DNA from: Bradyrhizobium sp. 200
GTDB lineage: Bacteria; Pseudomonadota; Alphaproteobacteria; Rhizobiales; Xanthobacteraceae
Direction: 5' to 3'
Assembly (NCBI RefSeq): GCF_023100945.1
Contig: NZ_CP064689.1
Coordinates: 2,400,001 to 2,464,000, forward strand
Length of the DNA stretch: 64,000 bases
Positions 26,093 to 35,573 of the stretch are shown one piece after another. How positions within the stretch are numbered: position 1 is the stretch's first letter; each line of letters opens with the position of its first letter. A program made the translations under genes and the position numbers. Under the pieces are notes generated by a model that worked only from the letters and a program-made list of their open reading frames with translations, did no database searches and had not been told where the DNA came from.

Positions 26093-27922
26093 TCACCCGG
26101 TTCGATGACGAGAACGCACGATGACATAACTAGCATTCCGAAATACCACCTCAAAGGGATCCATCTGCTTCAGGTGCTCGTCGGCGCGCAGGATCAAGTA
26201 GTCAAATGCTGTAGCTTGTGACCGGGAAGCGGCTTTTACTTCCTCGAGCCATTTGAGGAAATTGGGAACGACCTTGTCTGCCTCGAATATCCCCGAGATA
26301 TCCCGGCTGAAGGGGTAATAGAGGAGCATGTGATAAAAGGCTAGCGATTCGTAAGTGGCGTGATCTGGCGGTGTGGCCAAGCCAAGTTTGAGCTTTTGAT
26401 TGTACTCATCAAGTGCGCTTTTCCGGACTGCGCTGAGTCTTTCAACGACCTCGTCTCCCTCTCGAATAAGGTCGAGTACGTAGAAATAGCGACCAAGTTG
26501 CATCTCGCGCGGTAGAACCGTCAGCCCGTAGAGTGGCACGAATGGCGCGCCATTTGTGTAGAATTCAATCAGAAAGCTGTCTTCGATACTGGTTGATGCG
26601 ACCAGCGTGTCATGCCTGGTGTTCCCGGCGAGCCAGGTCAGAACGTCGAGCTTGTCGCGATCGATGAACCCGCGTGCCTTGTCCAGTTGCGGCGGCCGGG
26701 CAGTTGCCGCCATGACAGACAAAAAAACCAATACGAGAGACGAAGTCAGTATTCTGGTCCGGGGCCGTTTCCGGAAAATTTGCGAGACGACTTCGGCGAC
26801 ATTCGGGATTCTCCGGACGAGCATCTCTCCTCTGCTCCAGAGCCATGCCACACAGGCAATAAACGCAATCGCCGCAGACCCGCGTAGCCACAGCCGGCTT
26901 CCCAGCTCGAATGAATCGCTGACCAGGCCGATGATCGCAGCAGCGGCCAGCAGGCACTTGATCAGGAGATTACGTGCAGGATCGTCGGGAACGATTTTTC
27001 CGAACGCGATCGGGACGGCCAGCCACAACATCGCCCAATTGAGGCGAAGATCGAGAACCTGACCGTGCAGCAGAGCCTTGCCCAGATCGGTGGCACGGAA
27101 CTGATGGAGCTGCCAGTACGAGAACGACAGCCCGATCACGAGTCCGATCGACGATCCGAATACCGGCCAGTTGATGCGCCGTGCCAGCAGCAGATCGGCT
27201 GCAACGAACAAGCAGCAGCCAAAGAGGATACACGCGCTGACGGCGAGTCCCGCCGCTCCGCAGGCAACGGCGATGACGAAAAGAACTGCAAATCCGATTG
27301 CGGTTGTCCGTTGCATCTGATGGAGGAGCAACGCGATAGTCGCAAATCCCAGCGCCCAAAAAAGACTTGGATTGACCAGCCGGGCGAACCCCGGCTCAAG
27401 CGAAAGGACTGAATAAAAATCCAAATAGAATGTTTGCGCATAAAAGCTCAGTGCAAAGTTGTCGAGCGTAAAAAGTATTGTACCGGCGAGTATCGTTGCG
27501 GTGATGAAAGAGAATGTCCGTCGAAGCACTGCGTCGAGAGCCCACAGGAAGGTAAACGGGATCGCCGCAGCGTTTAGAATGAGCAGAATTGAAACCGCGA
27601 TGCGTTTCGACGGGCTCAACCATTGCGAAATTGTCCAGAAGACATTTCCAAGGGCGAGGCCGCCGATATATGTGCAGGCGAGCGGGTTGCCCTGCAGGGG
27701 TTCGGTCAATGCTTCAACCTGGTGACGGCAAGAGCTGATTCCTCTCTTTAGCAGCGAGAAGTAGGCGTAGTTGTCGCTCGCATCGGTTCTGGAACTGGCC
27801 AGCGGGACGCCGGCCCTGTAGCCGTCGTCGATGGACAAACGTACGATTAGCCCCGAGTACATCATAAGCGCGGCAAGCAGGGCTGCGATTGAGTAGTTTA
27901 CGAGCCGGCGTCGATACGTCAC
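26093..27922 (-). CDS. Large multi-span membrane protein, possible GT-C-type glycosyltransferase
   Basis: 609 residues with about ten predicted membrane helices over residues 10-400, then a soluble C-terminal domain of about 200 residues. An early periplasmic loop carries Asp-rich ASSRTDASDNYAYF near residue 45, the place where GT-C enzymes put catalytic acids. I recognise no exact family. The start is GTG at 27922 and the nearest SD-like AAGG is 11 nt away. The gene is visibly less GC-rich than the metabolic genes on either side, in keeping with a variable surface-glycan locus. Function is inferred from topology and position. Confidence 0.6.
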   Translation of the reverse strand: MTYRRRLVNYSIAALLAALMMYSGLIVRLSIDDGYRAGVPLASSRTDASDNYAYFSLLKRGISSCRHQVEALTEPLQGNPLACTYIGGLALGNVFWTISQWLSPSKRIAVSILLILNAAAIPFTFLWALDAVLRRTFSFITATILAGTILFTLDNFALSFYAQTFYLDFYSVLSLEPGFARLVNPSLFWALGFATIALLLHQMQRTTAIGFAVLFVIAVACGAAGLAVSACILFGCCLFVAADLLLARRINWPVFGSSIGLVIGLSFSYWQLHQFRATDLGKALLHGQVLDLRLNWAMLWLAVPIAFGKIVPDDPARNLLIKCLLAAAAIIGLVSDSFELGSRLWLRGSAAIAFIACVAWLWSRGEMLVRRIPNVAEVVSQIFRKRPRTRILTSSLVLVFLSVMAATARPPQLDKARGFIDRDKLDVLTWLAGNTRHDTLVASTSIEDSFLIEFYTNGAPFVPLYGLTVLPREMQLGRYFYVLDLIREGDEVVERLSAVRKSALDEYNQKLKLGLATPPDHATYESLAFYHMLLYYPFSRDISGIFEADKVVPNFLKWLEEVKAASRSQATAFDYLILRADEHLKQMDPFEVVFRNASYVIVRSRHRTG

Positions 27923-28123
27923 GTGTGGTGAGCCTTATGCGAGTTCGATTGCGATATAAGGTGTACGGAATATTGGGCGCGTCGTCATCCTCAAGCGACG
28001 ACATTGCCGCAGTTCTTCGATCCGTACCGCCTCTCGCTTCGAAGCGCCTTCATTCCAAGGGCAATCGCGCGGTCAAGGTTCGGCAGCGCAGCCATGGAGA
28101 TCCCGATCGCGCTCGAACATGAG

Positions 28124-31117
28124 TTAGATGGATGATATCGCCAGCGGAGGGGTGGAGGGGGTGCCCGGAGACGGGTGTGAGTTGCCTTTTGCGCTGTCGA
28201 GGCTCATCGCGAGCACCCGGGCGACGTGCAGTGCTGCACGGTTCGTGCCATCCTTGATCTGGTGCCGGCAGGAGGTGCCGTCGGCAACGATCAGCGTGGC
28301 TGCGTCGGCCTGGCGTACCGTCGGCAGCAGCGACAGCTCGGCCATTTCCATCGAGGCCTGGTAGGTGTCGGCGCCGTAGCCGAACGCGCCGGCCATGCCG
28401 CAGCAACTGGATTCGACGGTTTCGACAGTCAGATCGGGAACGAGGCGAAGTACCTTCTCGACCGGCTTGAACGCGCCGAAGGATTTTTGATGGCAGTGGC
28501 CGTGAACCAGCGCTTTGGCCTGGATAGCGCCGAGCGGCAGCTTGAGGCGGCCGGCCTCCGCCTCGCGAACCAGAAATTCCTCGAACAGCAATGCATGCGC
28601 GCTGACGCTCCTGGCCTCATTGTCGGAGCGGAGCGAGAGCAGTTCGTCGCGAAGCGTCAGTAGACAGCTCGGCTCCAGTCCCACGATCGGTACGCCGCGC
28701 GCGGCGAACGGCGCGTAGGTCGTGACAAGCCTCTCCAGTTCGCCGCGCGCCTGTTCGACCAGACCGGCTGAGAGGAAGGTCCGTCCGCAACACAGCGGAC
28801 GGGCGCGGTCGACGGGGCGCGGAACGTGAACGCGATACCCACCCTCGACCAGCACCCGCAAGGCGGCGTCGAGATTCTCGCGCTCATAGGCGCGGTTGAA
28901 GGTGTCAGCGAACAGCACGACCTCATGGCCACCGGCGGCGCCGAAGACCTCAGCATCGGCCTTGAACACGTCGCGGCGAAACGCGGGCAGGGCGCGCTTC
29001 GCACTGATGCCGGCAAATTTCTCGAACAGGTTGCGCAGCAACGGACTGTGATTGCGCCAGTTGGCGAGCGGAGCGACATGAGAGGCCAGGTCTGCATAGC
29101 GCGGCAAATAGCCGACCAGCCGGTCGCGCAGCGAAAGCCCGTGTTTCTCCGCGCGGGCGGCGAGCACCTCGATCTTCATCTTGGCCATGTCGACGCCGGT
29201 CGGGCATTCATGACGGCACGCCTTGCAGGAGACGCAGAGCTTGAGCGTGTCCATCATCTCGTCGGAAGAGAGCGCATCGGGGCCGAGCTGCCCCGAGATC
29301 GCAAGCCGCAGCGTATTGGCGCGGCCTCGCGTAACGTCCTTCTCGTTGCGGGTTGCGCGGTAGGACGGACACATCACGCCGCCCTCGAGTTTTCGGCAGG
29401 CGCCGTTGTTGTTGCACATCTCAACCGCGCCCTGAAAGCCGCCGCCCGCGCCGGGATAGGCTGACCAGTCCAGCACGGTCTTGAACTCGGCGACGCGATA
29501 GTCCGGCCGATAGCGAAACAGCGAACGGTCGTCCATTTTTGGCGGATCGACGATCTTGCCGGGATTGAGCAAATTCTCCGGATCGAAACGCTGCTTGATC
29601 TCCCTGAAATCGGCGACGAGGCGGGTGCCGAACATAGCTTCATGGAATTCGGAACGAACCAGGCCGTCGCCATGCTCGCCGGAGTGCGAGCCCTTGTATT
29701 CTCGCACCAGCTCGAACGTTTCTTCGGCGATGGCGCGCATCGCGTAGACGTCCTTTTCGAGCTTCAAATTGAGGACAGGGCGCACATGCAGGCAGCCTTC
29801 GGAGGCGTGCGCATACATGGTGCCGCGGGTGCCGTGCCTGGCGAAGATGGCGTTGAGCCGTTCGGTGTAGTCCGCAAGGTGCGGCAGCGGCACTGCGCAA
29901 TCCTCGACGAAGGAGACCGGCTTTCCTTCCTGCTTCATCGACATCATCACGTTGAGGCCGGCGGCGCGGAAGTCGGCGATCCCGGTCTGGAGTGCGGGCT
30001 CGGTGATCTCGACCACGCCACCCCATTTGCGTTGCGGTCTGTCCCAGCCAAAGCCGAGATCGGCCATCAGTTCGCCGAGCTGTTTTAGGCGATGCAGATT
30101 TTCGGCCTGATCTTCCTCGGCGAATTCTACGACCAGCACTGCGTCGGGATCGCCGCGCACGGCGGTGCCGATGATCGGTTTGAACATCGCGATATCGCGC
30201 CCGAGCGCGATCATCGTGCGATCGACCAACTCAACGGCGATCGGACGCAGCTTCACCAGATGCTGCGCCGCATCCATCGCCTCGTAAAAACTGCCGAAAT
30301 GGCAGACGCCGAGCACCTTGTTGCGGATGATGGGCCACAGTTTGAGTTCGACCTGCGTGGTGAAGGCCAGCGTGCCTTCGGAGCCGACCAGAAGATGCGC
30401 CAGGTTGTTCGGCGCATTGCGCGGCACCAGCGCATCGAGATTGTAGCCGCCGACGCGGCGCTGCACCTTTGGAAATCGCTCGGATATCTCCGCGGCCTCG
30501 CGCTCGCCGAGATCGAGCATGTCGCGGAACAATTCGAGCCCGCTCTGGGACGAGTCCACCCGCGCCAGATCCCGCGCCACCTCGCCGAAATGCAAGCGCG
30601 TGCCGTCGGCCAGCGCCGCATCCATCGACAGCGTGTTGTCGCGCATGGTGCCGTAGCGGAGCGAACGGCCGCCGCAGGAATTGTTGCCGGCCATGCCGCC
30701 GATGGTGGCGCGCGAGGCGGTGGAGACGTCGACCGGAAACCAGAGCCCGTGCTTCTTGAACTGGCGGTTGAGATCGTCGAGCACGATGCCGGGCTCGACC
30801 ACGCAGGTCCGGCTTTCGACGTCGAGGGAAAGGATCCGGTTCAGGTGTTTGGAGAAATCGACGACGATCCCGTCGTTGACCGTCTGGCCGCATTGCGAGG
30901 TGCCGCCGCCGCGCGGGGTGACGATCAGGCCCTCGTCCCGGCAGATGGCGAGCGCCGCAAGCGCCTCATCCATGCTACGGGGCACCACGACGCCCGCCGG
31001 CATGATCTGGTAGAACGAGGCATCGGTGGCATAGCGGCCGCGGCTGAAGGCATCGAAGAACACATCGCCGGTCAGGTTGGACCGCAGGCGTCGCTGGAGC
31101 GTCGAGGCGTTTTTCAT
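28124..31117 (-). CDS. FAD-linked and Fe-S 2-hydroxyacid dehydrogenase (YdiJ/D-2-hydroxyglutarate dehydrogenase-like)
   Basis: About 997 residues combining an N-terminal FAD (PCMH) domain with VTPRGGGTSQCGQTV near residue 85, a C-terminal FAD-oxidase cap, an Fe-S segment LCVSCKACRHECPTGVDMAK and two CCG motifs (CCGRTFLSAGL, SCCGMAGAFGY). This order and length match E. coli YdiJ. It should oxidise a D-2-hydroxyacid and pass electrons through the clusters to the respiratory chain. The frame opens with TTG at 31138, but ATG 31117 (MKNASTLQRR) is the more ordinary start. A GntR gene lies upstream, and the neighbouring aminotransferases suggest glycolate, D-lactate or a similar substrate. Confidence 0.88.
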   Translation of the reverse strand: MKNASTLQRRLRSNLTGDVFFDAFSRGRYATDASFYQIMPAGVVVPRSMDEALAALAICRDEGLIVTPRGGGTSQCGQTVNDGIVVDFSKHLNRILSLDVESRTCVVEPGIVLDDLNRQFKKHGLWFPVDVSTASRATIGGMAGNNSCGGRSLRYGTMRDNTLSMDAALADGTRLHFGEVARDLARVDSSQSGLELFRDMLDLGEREAAEISERFPKVQRRVGGYNLDALVPRNAPNNLAHLLVGSEGTLAFTTQVELKLWPIIRNKVLGVCHFGSFYEAMDAAQHLVKLRPIAVELVDRTMIALGRDIAMFKPIIGTAVRGDPDAVLVVEFAEEDQAENLHRLKQLGELMADLGFGWDRPQRKWGGVVEITEPALQTGIADFRAAGLNVMMSMKQEGKPVSFVEDCAVPLPHLADYTERLNAIFARHGTRGTMYAHASEGCLHVRPVLNLKLEKDVYAMRAIAEETFELVREYKGSHSGEHGDGLVRSEFHEAMFGTRLVADFREIKQRFDPENLLNPGKIVDPPKMDDRSLFRYRPDYRVAEFKTVLDWSAYPGAGGGFQGAVEMCNNNGACRKLEGGVMCPSYRATRNEKDVTRGRANTLRLAISGQLGPDALSSDEMMDTLKLCVSCKACRHECPTGVDMAKMKIEVLAARAEKHGLSLRDRLVGYLPRYADLASHVAPLANWRNHSPLLRNLFEKFAGISAKRALPAFRRDVFKADAEVFGAAGGHEVVLFADTFNRAYERENLDAALRVLVEGGYRVHVPRPVDRARPLCCGRTFLSAGLVEQARGELERLVTTYAPFAARGVPIVGLEPSCLLTLRDELLSLRSDNEARSVSAHALLFEEFLVREAEAGRLKLPLGAIQAKALVHGHCHQKSFGAFKPVEKVLRLVPDLTVETVESSCCGMAGAFGYGADTYQASMEMAELSLLPTVRQADAATLIVADGTSCRHQIKDGTNRAALHVARVLAMSLDSAKGNSHPSPGTPSTPPLAISSI

Positions 31118-31192
31118 CCCATGTCCAAAGTGATCCAAGAGGGTTGTTGTAACCCCTCAACGGGATTATGCACTTTTTCTAGAGTGAGTTAC

Positions 31193-31208
31193 ATTATGAA
31201 TTCATAAT
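31193..31208. promoter_or_regulatory. Perfect 16-bp palindrome between GntR and dehydrogenase genes
   Basis: ATTATGAATTCATAAT reads the same on both strands. It lies 76-91 nt upstream of the dehydrogenase start and 8 nt past the end of the GntR gene. A CATAAT hexamer about 40 nt downstream on the minus strand could be a -10 element. A regulator site for the adjacent FCD-type GntR protein is the simplest reading. Confidence 0.5.
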
Positions 31209-31215
31209 CGGCAAA

Positions 31216-31986
31216 CTAGCCGCCTGCGGCTGTCGCTGCGGTGGCATCCCGTGCCGCGGCCAGATGTTCAATGGCTGCGGTTCGCTTGTTGCGCAAGTGC
31301 TGGAACAGGATGTCGCTCAGCTCGCTTCCGGCGCGGCGGCGCAGCGCATCCAGGATCGCCTCGTGCTCGCGCATGGCCTCGCCCCAGCGCTGCCGCTTGC
31401 GCGCGAAATTGGCGGAATAGCGGATCCGGCGGATCCGGCCGGCAAAGCTGGCGTAGGCCGCGTGAAGGGTCTCGTTGCGCGCGGCGGCGACAATGCTCTC
31501 GTGGATGCGCTGGTTGACCTGAAAATAGCCGTGCATGTCGCTGTTGAGGTAATGGCCGTACATCTCATAGTGCAGCCGCTCGATCGCGGCGATTTCCTCG
31601 TCCGTGATGGCCTCGCAGGCAAGGCGTCCGGCGAGGCTTTCCAGGCCGGCCATGACGTCGAAAAGCTCCTCCAGATCCCGCTCGCCAAGCTGGCGCACGC
31701 GTGCGCCGCGGTTGGGCAGGAGCTCGATCAAGCCCTCCGCCGCCAGGACCTTGAGCGCCTCGCGCAGCGGCGTCCTGGAAATACCAAGCATCTCGCAGAG
31801 TTGCCGTTCGGGAACGCGTGCGCCCTCTGGAATGTTGCCTTCGACCACGTAATCGCGAAGCCGCAGCAGGATTTCGCCGTGCAGCGAGGCCTCTTGGCGG
31901 TCGGGCTGGGCGATCGGCACCCCGGTTTCGGGAATCGTGGATTTCATTTGCATAACAGTAGTTTGCGGAATCTGCGGCGTCGACAT
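31216..31986 (-). CDS. GntR family transcriptional regulator (FCD subfamily)
   Basis: 256 residues with a wHTH (ERQLCEMLGISRTPLREALKVLAAEGLIE, about residues 60-90) and an FCD ligand domain with HYEMYGHY and MREHEAIL as candidate metal-site segments. It is divergent from the aminotransferase genes, with 80 nt between, and precedes the dehydrogenase gene on its own strand, so it is well placed to control both directions in response to a carboxylic acid. Confidence 0.9.
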   Translation of the reverse strand: MSTPQIPQTTVMQMKSTIPETGVPIAQPDRQEASLHGEILLRLRDYVVEGNIPEGARVPERQLCEMLGISRTPLREALKVLAAEGLIELLPNRGARVRQLGERDLEELFDVMAGLESLAGRLACEAITDEEIAAIERLHYEMYGHYLNSDMHGYFQVNQRIHESIVAAARNETLHAAYASFAGRIRRIRYSANFARKRQRWGEAMREHEAILDALRRRAGSELSDILFQHLRNKRTAAIEHLAAARDATAATAAGG

Positions 31987-32066
31987 CTAAATCGAATACC
32001 AAAACTAGGTTGAAAAGACAAAAAATGAATGCAAAATGAGTCTCGTCGCGCTTTTAGGAGGTTGTC

Positions 32067-33269
32067 ATGCGGCAAGGACGGCATTTTCTGCAAATTCCAG
32101 GGCCGAGCCCGGTCCCCGACCGGGTTCTTCGCGCCATGGACATGCCGGTGATCGATCACCGCAGCGCCCAGTTCGCCGAACTCGGGCGGGCGGTGCTGGA
32201 GGGCAGCCAGAGGATTTTCCAGACAGTTGGACCGGTGGTCATCTTCCCCTCGTCCGGGACAGGCGCCTGGGAGGCCGCGATCGTCAATACGCTTTCGCCG
32301 GGCGACAAGGTTCTGATGGTGGAAACCGGCCACTTTGCGACCCTGTGGCGCCAGATGGCTGGCCGCTTCGGGATCGAGGTCGATTTCATCGCCGGCGATT
32401 GGCGTCGGGGCGCCGATCCTGCCCAGATCGAGGCCAGGCTCGCAGAGGATGTCGCACACGCGATCAAGGCGGTGATGGTCGTCCATAACGAGACGTCGAC
32501 CGGCGCCACAAGTCGTATCGCCGACATTCGCGCCGCGATCGACCGGACCGGACATCCCGCTTTGTTGATGGTTGACACCATCTCCTCACTCGGGTCGGTG
32601 GATTACCGGCATGACGAATGGAAGGTCGATGTCAGCGTCAGTTGTTCGCAAAAGGGTTTCATGCTGCCGCCCGGCCTCGGCTTCAACGCGATCTCGGAGA
32701 AGGCCCGCGCCGCTGCCAGAACCAACCGGATGCCGCGCTCCTATTTCGATTGGGAAGAAATGCTGAAGCCGAACGCGAAGGGCTTCTTTCCATATACGCC
32801 GGCGACAAACCTGCTCTACGGGCTGCGCGAGGCGATCGCGATGCTGCTGGAAGAGGGGCTCGACAATGTGTTCACGCGTCACCAGCGGCTCGCCGCAGCG
32901 ACGCGTGCCGCGGTCAATCATTGGGGGCTGGAGGTGCTGTGCCAGGAACCCCAGGAGCATTCGCCCGTGCTGACCGCCGTGCTGATGCCGCCGGGGCACG
33001 ACGCCGATCAATTCCGTCAGGTCGTGCTCGACAACTACAACATGTCGCTCGGCGCAGGCCTGTCGAAAGTCGCGGGCAAGGTGTTTCGCATCGGCCATCT
33101 CGGTGAATGCAACGAACTCACGCTGCTCGGTGCGTTGACCGGCGTGGAGATGGGGCTGTCGGTCGCCGGGGTTCCGCACCGCTCCGGAGGCGTCGATGCC
33201 GCGATGAAATATCTGGAGCAGCGTCCGCAAGGCAATTCCCCGGCGCATCTCAAGGTCGTCGGCAGCTAG
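32067..33269 (+). CDS. Class V aminotransferase, serine-glyoxylate/alanine-glyoxylate type (first copy)
   Basis: 400-residue PLP enzyme. K196 in SCSQKGFMLPPGLGF is the PLP lysine and D170 (LLMVDTISS) contacts the ring. PSSGTGAWEAAIVNTL at 61-76 is the phosphate region. The early GPSPVPDRVLRAMDMP segment is typical of serine-glyoxylate aminotransferases, which make glycine and hydroxypyruvate from glyoxylate and serine. AGGAGG lies 8 nt before the ATG. A clear paralogue follows directly, and both probably take glyoxylate formed by the neighbouring 2-hydroxyacid dehydrogenase. Confidence 0.92.
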   Translation: MRQGRHFLQIPGPSPVPDRVLRAMDMPVIDHRSAQFAELGRAVLEGSQRIFQTVGPVVIFPSSGTGAWEAAIVNTLSPGDKVLMVETGHFATLWRQMAGRFGIEVDFIAGDWRRGADPAQIEARLAEDVAHAIKAVMVVHNETSTGATSRIADIRAAIDRTGHPALLMVDTISSLGSVDYRHDEWKVDVSVSCSQKGFMLPPGLGFNAISEKARAAARTNRMPRSYFDWEEMLKPNAKGFFPYTPATNLLYGLREAIAMLLEEGLDNVFTRHQRLAAATRAAVNHWGLEVLCQEPQEHSPVLTAVLMPPGHDADQFRQVVLDNYNMSLGAGLSKVAGKVFRIGHLGECNELTLLGALTGVEMGLSVAGVPHRSGGVDAAMKYLEQRPQGNSPAHLKVVGS

Positions 33270-33411
33270 CCGGCAGTTCGCGCCTGCCCGGCGGGCGCCG
33301 TTCCAGCCCTGCTCCTTATGCATTGACGTGCTGCGTCCGGCGGGCGACAAGCCCGCCAAATGGTGATATTCGAGCGGCTCGAAACGCCAAGGCAATACCG
33401 GGAAGGACGCC

Positions 33412-34611
33412 ATGACCGTGCATACTGGAAGGCATTTTCTGCAGATTCCGGGACCGACCAACGTGCCGGACCGGGTGCTGCGCGCGATGGACATGCCGAC
33501 CATGGACCACCGGGGTCCCGAGTTTGCCGAAATCGGTCACGCCGTTCTGGCCGCCATGCAGCGGGTGTTTCGCACCAGGCAGCCGGTGATCATCTATCCG
33601 TCGTCCGGCACCGGCGCCTGGGAGGCGGCCCTCGTCAACACGCTGCAGCCCGGCGACAAGGTTCTGATGGCGGAAACCGGGCAGTTCGCCGTGCTGTGGC
33701 ACGGCATCGCTGACAAGTTCAAGGTTGAGGTGGATTTCATTCCCGGCGACTGGCGTCACGGCGCCGACCTCGAGCAGATCGAGGCGCGGCTGTCGGCCGA
33801 CAAGGCGCACAAGATCAAGGCCGTGTGCGTGGTTCACAACGAGACCTCGACCGGCTGCGTTACTCATCCGCAGGACGTCCGCAAGATTCTCGACCGCGTC
33901 AACCATCCCGCGCTGTTGATGGTCGACACCATCTCCGGTCTGGGATCGCTGGAATATGAGCACGATGCCTGGGGCATCGACGTGTCGGTCGCAGGTTCCC
34001 AGAAGGGCCTGATGCTGCCGCCGGGCCTTGGCTTCAACGCCATCTCGGAAAAGGCGCTTGCCGTAGCGAAGGCTAACCCCGCGATGCGCTCCTATTGGGA
34101 CTGGCAGGAAGTCATCGCCATCAACAAGGCCGGCACCTGGCCCTACACGCCGGCCACGAACCTGCTGTTCGGGCTGCGCGAGGCGGTCAAGATGCTCGAG
34201 GAGGAGGGGCTGGAGAACGTCTTCGCCCGCCACAAGCGCCACAGCGCCGCGACGCGCGCAGCGATCAAGGTGTGGGGCCTGGAAACACAATGCCAGGAGC
34301 AGGGCGCACACTCGCCCGCGCTGACCGGCGTGGTGATGCCGGACGGCCATGACGCCGACAATTTCCGCAAGGTCGTACTGGAAAATTTCGACATGTCGCT
34401 CGGCACCGGCCTGAACAAGATCAAGGGCAAGGTGTTCCGGATCGGTCACATCGGACACTTCAACGATCTGATGCTGATGGGCACGCTGTCGGGCGTCGAG
34501 ATGGGTCTCGATCTCGCCAAGGTGCCGCATCGCGGCGGCGGCGTGCTGGCGGCCATGGAAGTGCTCAAGGGACGCGATATCGTATCGATGCCGAAGGCCG
34601 CCGTTGCCTGA
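33412..34611 (+). CDS. Serine-glyoxylate aminotransferase (second, tandem copy)
   Basis: 399 residues, aligning almost without gaps to the preceding enzyme, with GRHFLQIPGP, SSGTGAWEA, GDWR.GAD, VVHNETSTG and NAISEKA all shared. PLP lysine is K198 in GSQKGLMLPPGLGF, and D172 is the ring aspartate. It differs mostly on the surface and at the C-terminus. A 142-nt spacer with its own GGAAGG ribosome-binding site separates the copies. This copy is the closer match to the methylotroph serine cycle enzyme by general impression. Substrate preference cannot be decided here. Confidence 0.92.
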   Translation: MTVHTGRHFLQIPGPTNVPDRVLRAMDMPTMDHRGPEFAEIGHAVLAAMQRVFRTRQPVIIYPSSGTGAWEAALVNTLQPGDKVLMAETGQFAVLWHGIADKFKVEVDFIPGDWRHGADLEQIEARLSADKAHKIKAVCVVHNETSTGCVTHPQDVRKILDRVNHPALLMVDTISGLGSLEYEHDAWGIDVSVAGSQKGLMLPPGLGFNAISEKALAVAKANPAMRSYWDWQEVIAINKAGTWPYTPATNLLFGLREAVKMLEEEGLENVFARHKRHSAATRAAIKVWGLETQCQEQGAHSPALTGVVMPDGHDADNFRKVVLENFDMSLGTGLNKIKGKVFRIGHIGHFNDLMLMGTLSGVEMGLDLAKVPHRGGGVLAAMEVLKGRDIVSMPKAAVA

Positions 34612-34647
34612 GATCGTTTGACCGAAACAAGAACAGAGAGAGCCGCG

Positions 34648-35445
34648 ATGAACGCTCCGGTAGCTGCGACCGAAGACCTGATCTATTCCGTCGAGGACGG
34701 TATTGCCCGGCTGACGTTCAACCGTCCGCAGGCGCGCAATGCGCTGACCTTTGCCATGTACGAGCAGATGGCGGCGATCTGTGAGACCGTCAACAATGAT
34801 CGCTCGATCAAGGCGATGATCCTGACCGGCGCCGGCGACAAGGCCTTCGCATCGGGTACCGACATCTCGCAGTTCCGGGCCTTCAAGACCGCACAGGATG
34901 CGCTCGACTACGAAGCGCGGATCGATCGCGTGCTCGGTGCGCTGGAAGCGTGCCGGGTGCCTGTCATCGCCGCGATCGCCGGTGCCTGCACCGGCGGCGG
35001 CGCGGGGATCGCAGCGTGCTGCGACATCCGTATCGGCACCGAGGCGACGCGGATCGGCTTTCCGATCGCGCGCACGCTCGGCAATTGCCTGTCGATGTCG
35101 AATATTTCGAGGCTGGTTTCGCTAATCGGCCCTGCACGGACCAAGGACCTGATCTTCAAGGCGCGGCTGGTCGAGGCGCCGGAAGCGCTGGCGCTCGGGC
35201 TACTGAACGAGGTGGTGCCTGATGTCGCGACATTGCAACGCCGCGCCGACGAGACTGCGAAGCTCGTTGCCAGCCATGCCCCGATCACGCTCGAGGTCAC
35301 CAAGGAAGCGGTGCGCCGCATCCGGCGGACGCTGACGCGCGACGAAGGCGAAGACCTGATCCTGCGCGCCTATATGAGCGAGGATTTCCGCGAGGGAATG
35401 GACGCGTTCCTCAACAAGCGGACGCCGAATTGGAAGGGCAAGTAG
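34648..35445 (+). CDS. Enoyl-CoA hydratase/isomerase family protein lacking hydratase glutamates
   Basis: 265 residues from ATG 34648, behind GAGAGAG; the frame opens at TTG 34618. The crotonase fold is clear from FNRPQARNALTFAMYEQM and GAGDKAFASGTDISQF. Both hydratase glutamates are missing: GGGAGIA replaces GGGCELA and FPIARTLGN replaces FPEIKLG. It is therefore unlikely to be a true hydratase and may be an isomerase, hydrolase, lyase or decarboxylase of the superfamily. It follows the second aminotransferase by 36 nt and may belong to the same transcript. Confidence 0.86.
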   Translation: MNAPVAATEDLIYSVEDGIARLTFNRPQARNALTFAMYEQMAAICETVNNDRSIKAMILTGAGDKAFASGTDISQFRAFKTAQDALDYEARIDRVLGALEACRVPVIAAIAGACTGGGAGIAACCDIRIGTEATRIGFPIARTLGNCLSMSNISRLVSLIGPARTKDLIFKARLVEAPEALALGLLNEVVPDVATLQRRADETAKLVASHAPITLEVTKEAVRRIRRTLTRDEGEDLILRAYMSEDFREGMDAFLNKRTPNWKGK

Positions 35446-35573
35446 TCTGCGAAAGCACTGATTGGCATTGCCATGCCGTAGACATGCCGTAGAGCAGGGT
35501 GACAAGCTCGCCGCGACATTCGGTCGGACTGCTCTGCAACCGGAAAGGGCATGCCGCGCGAAGTCGTCTCGGC

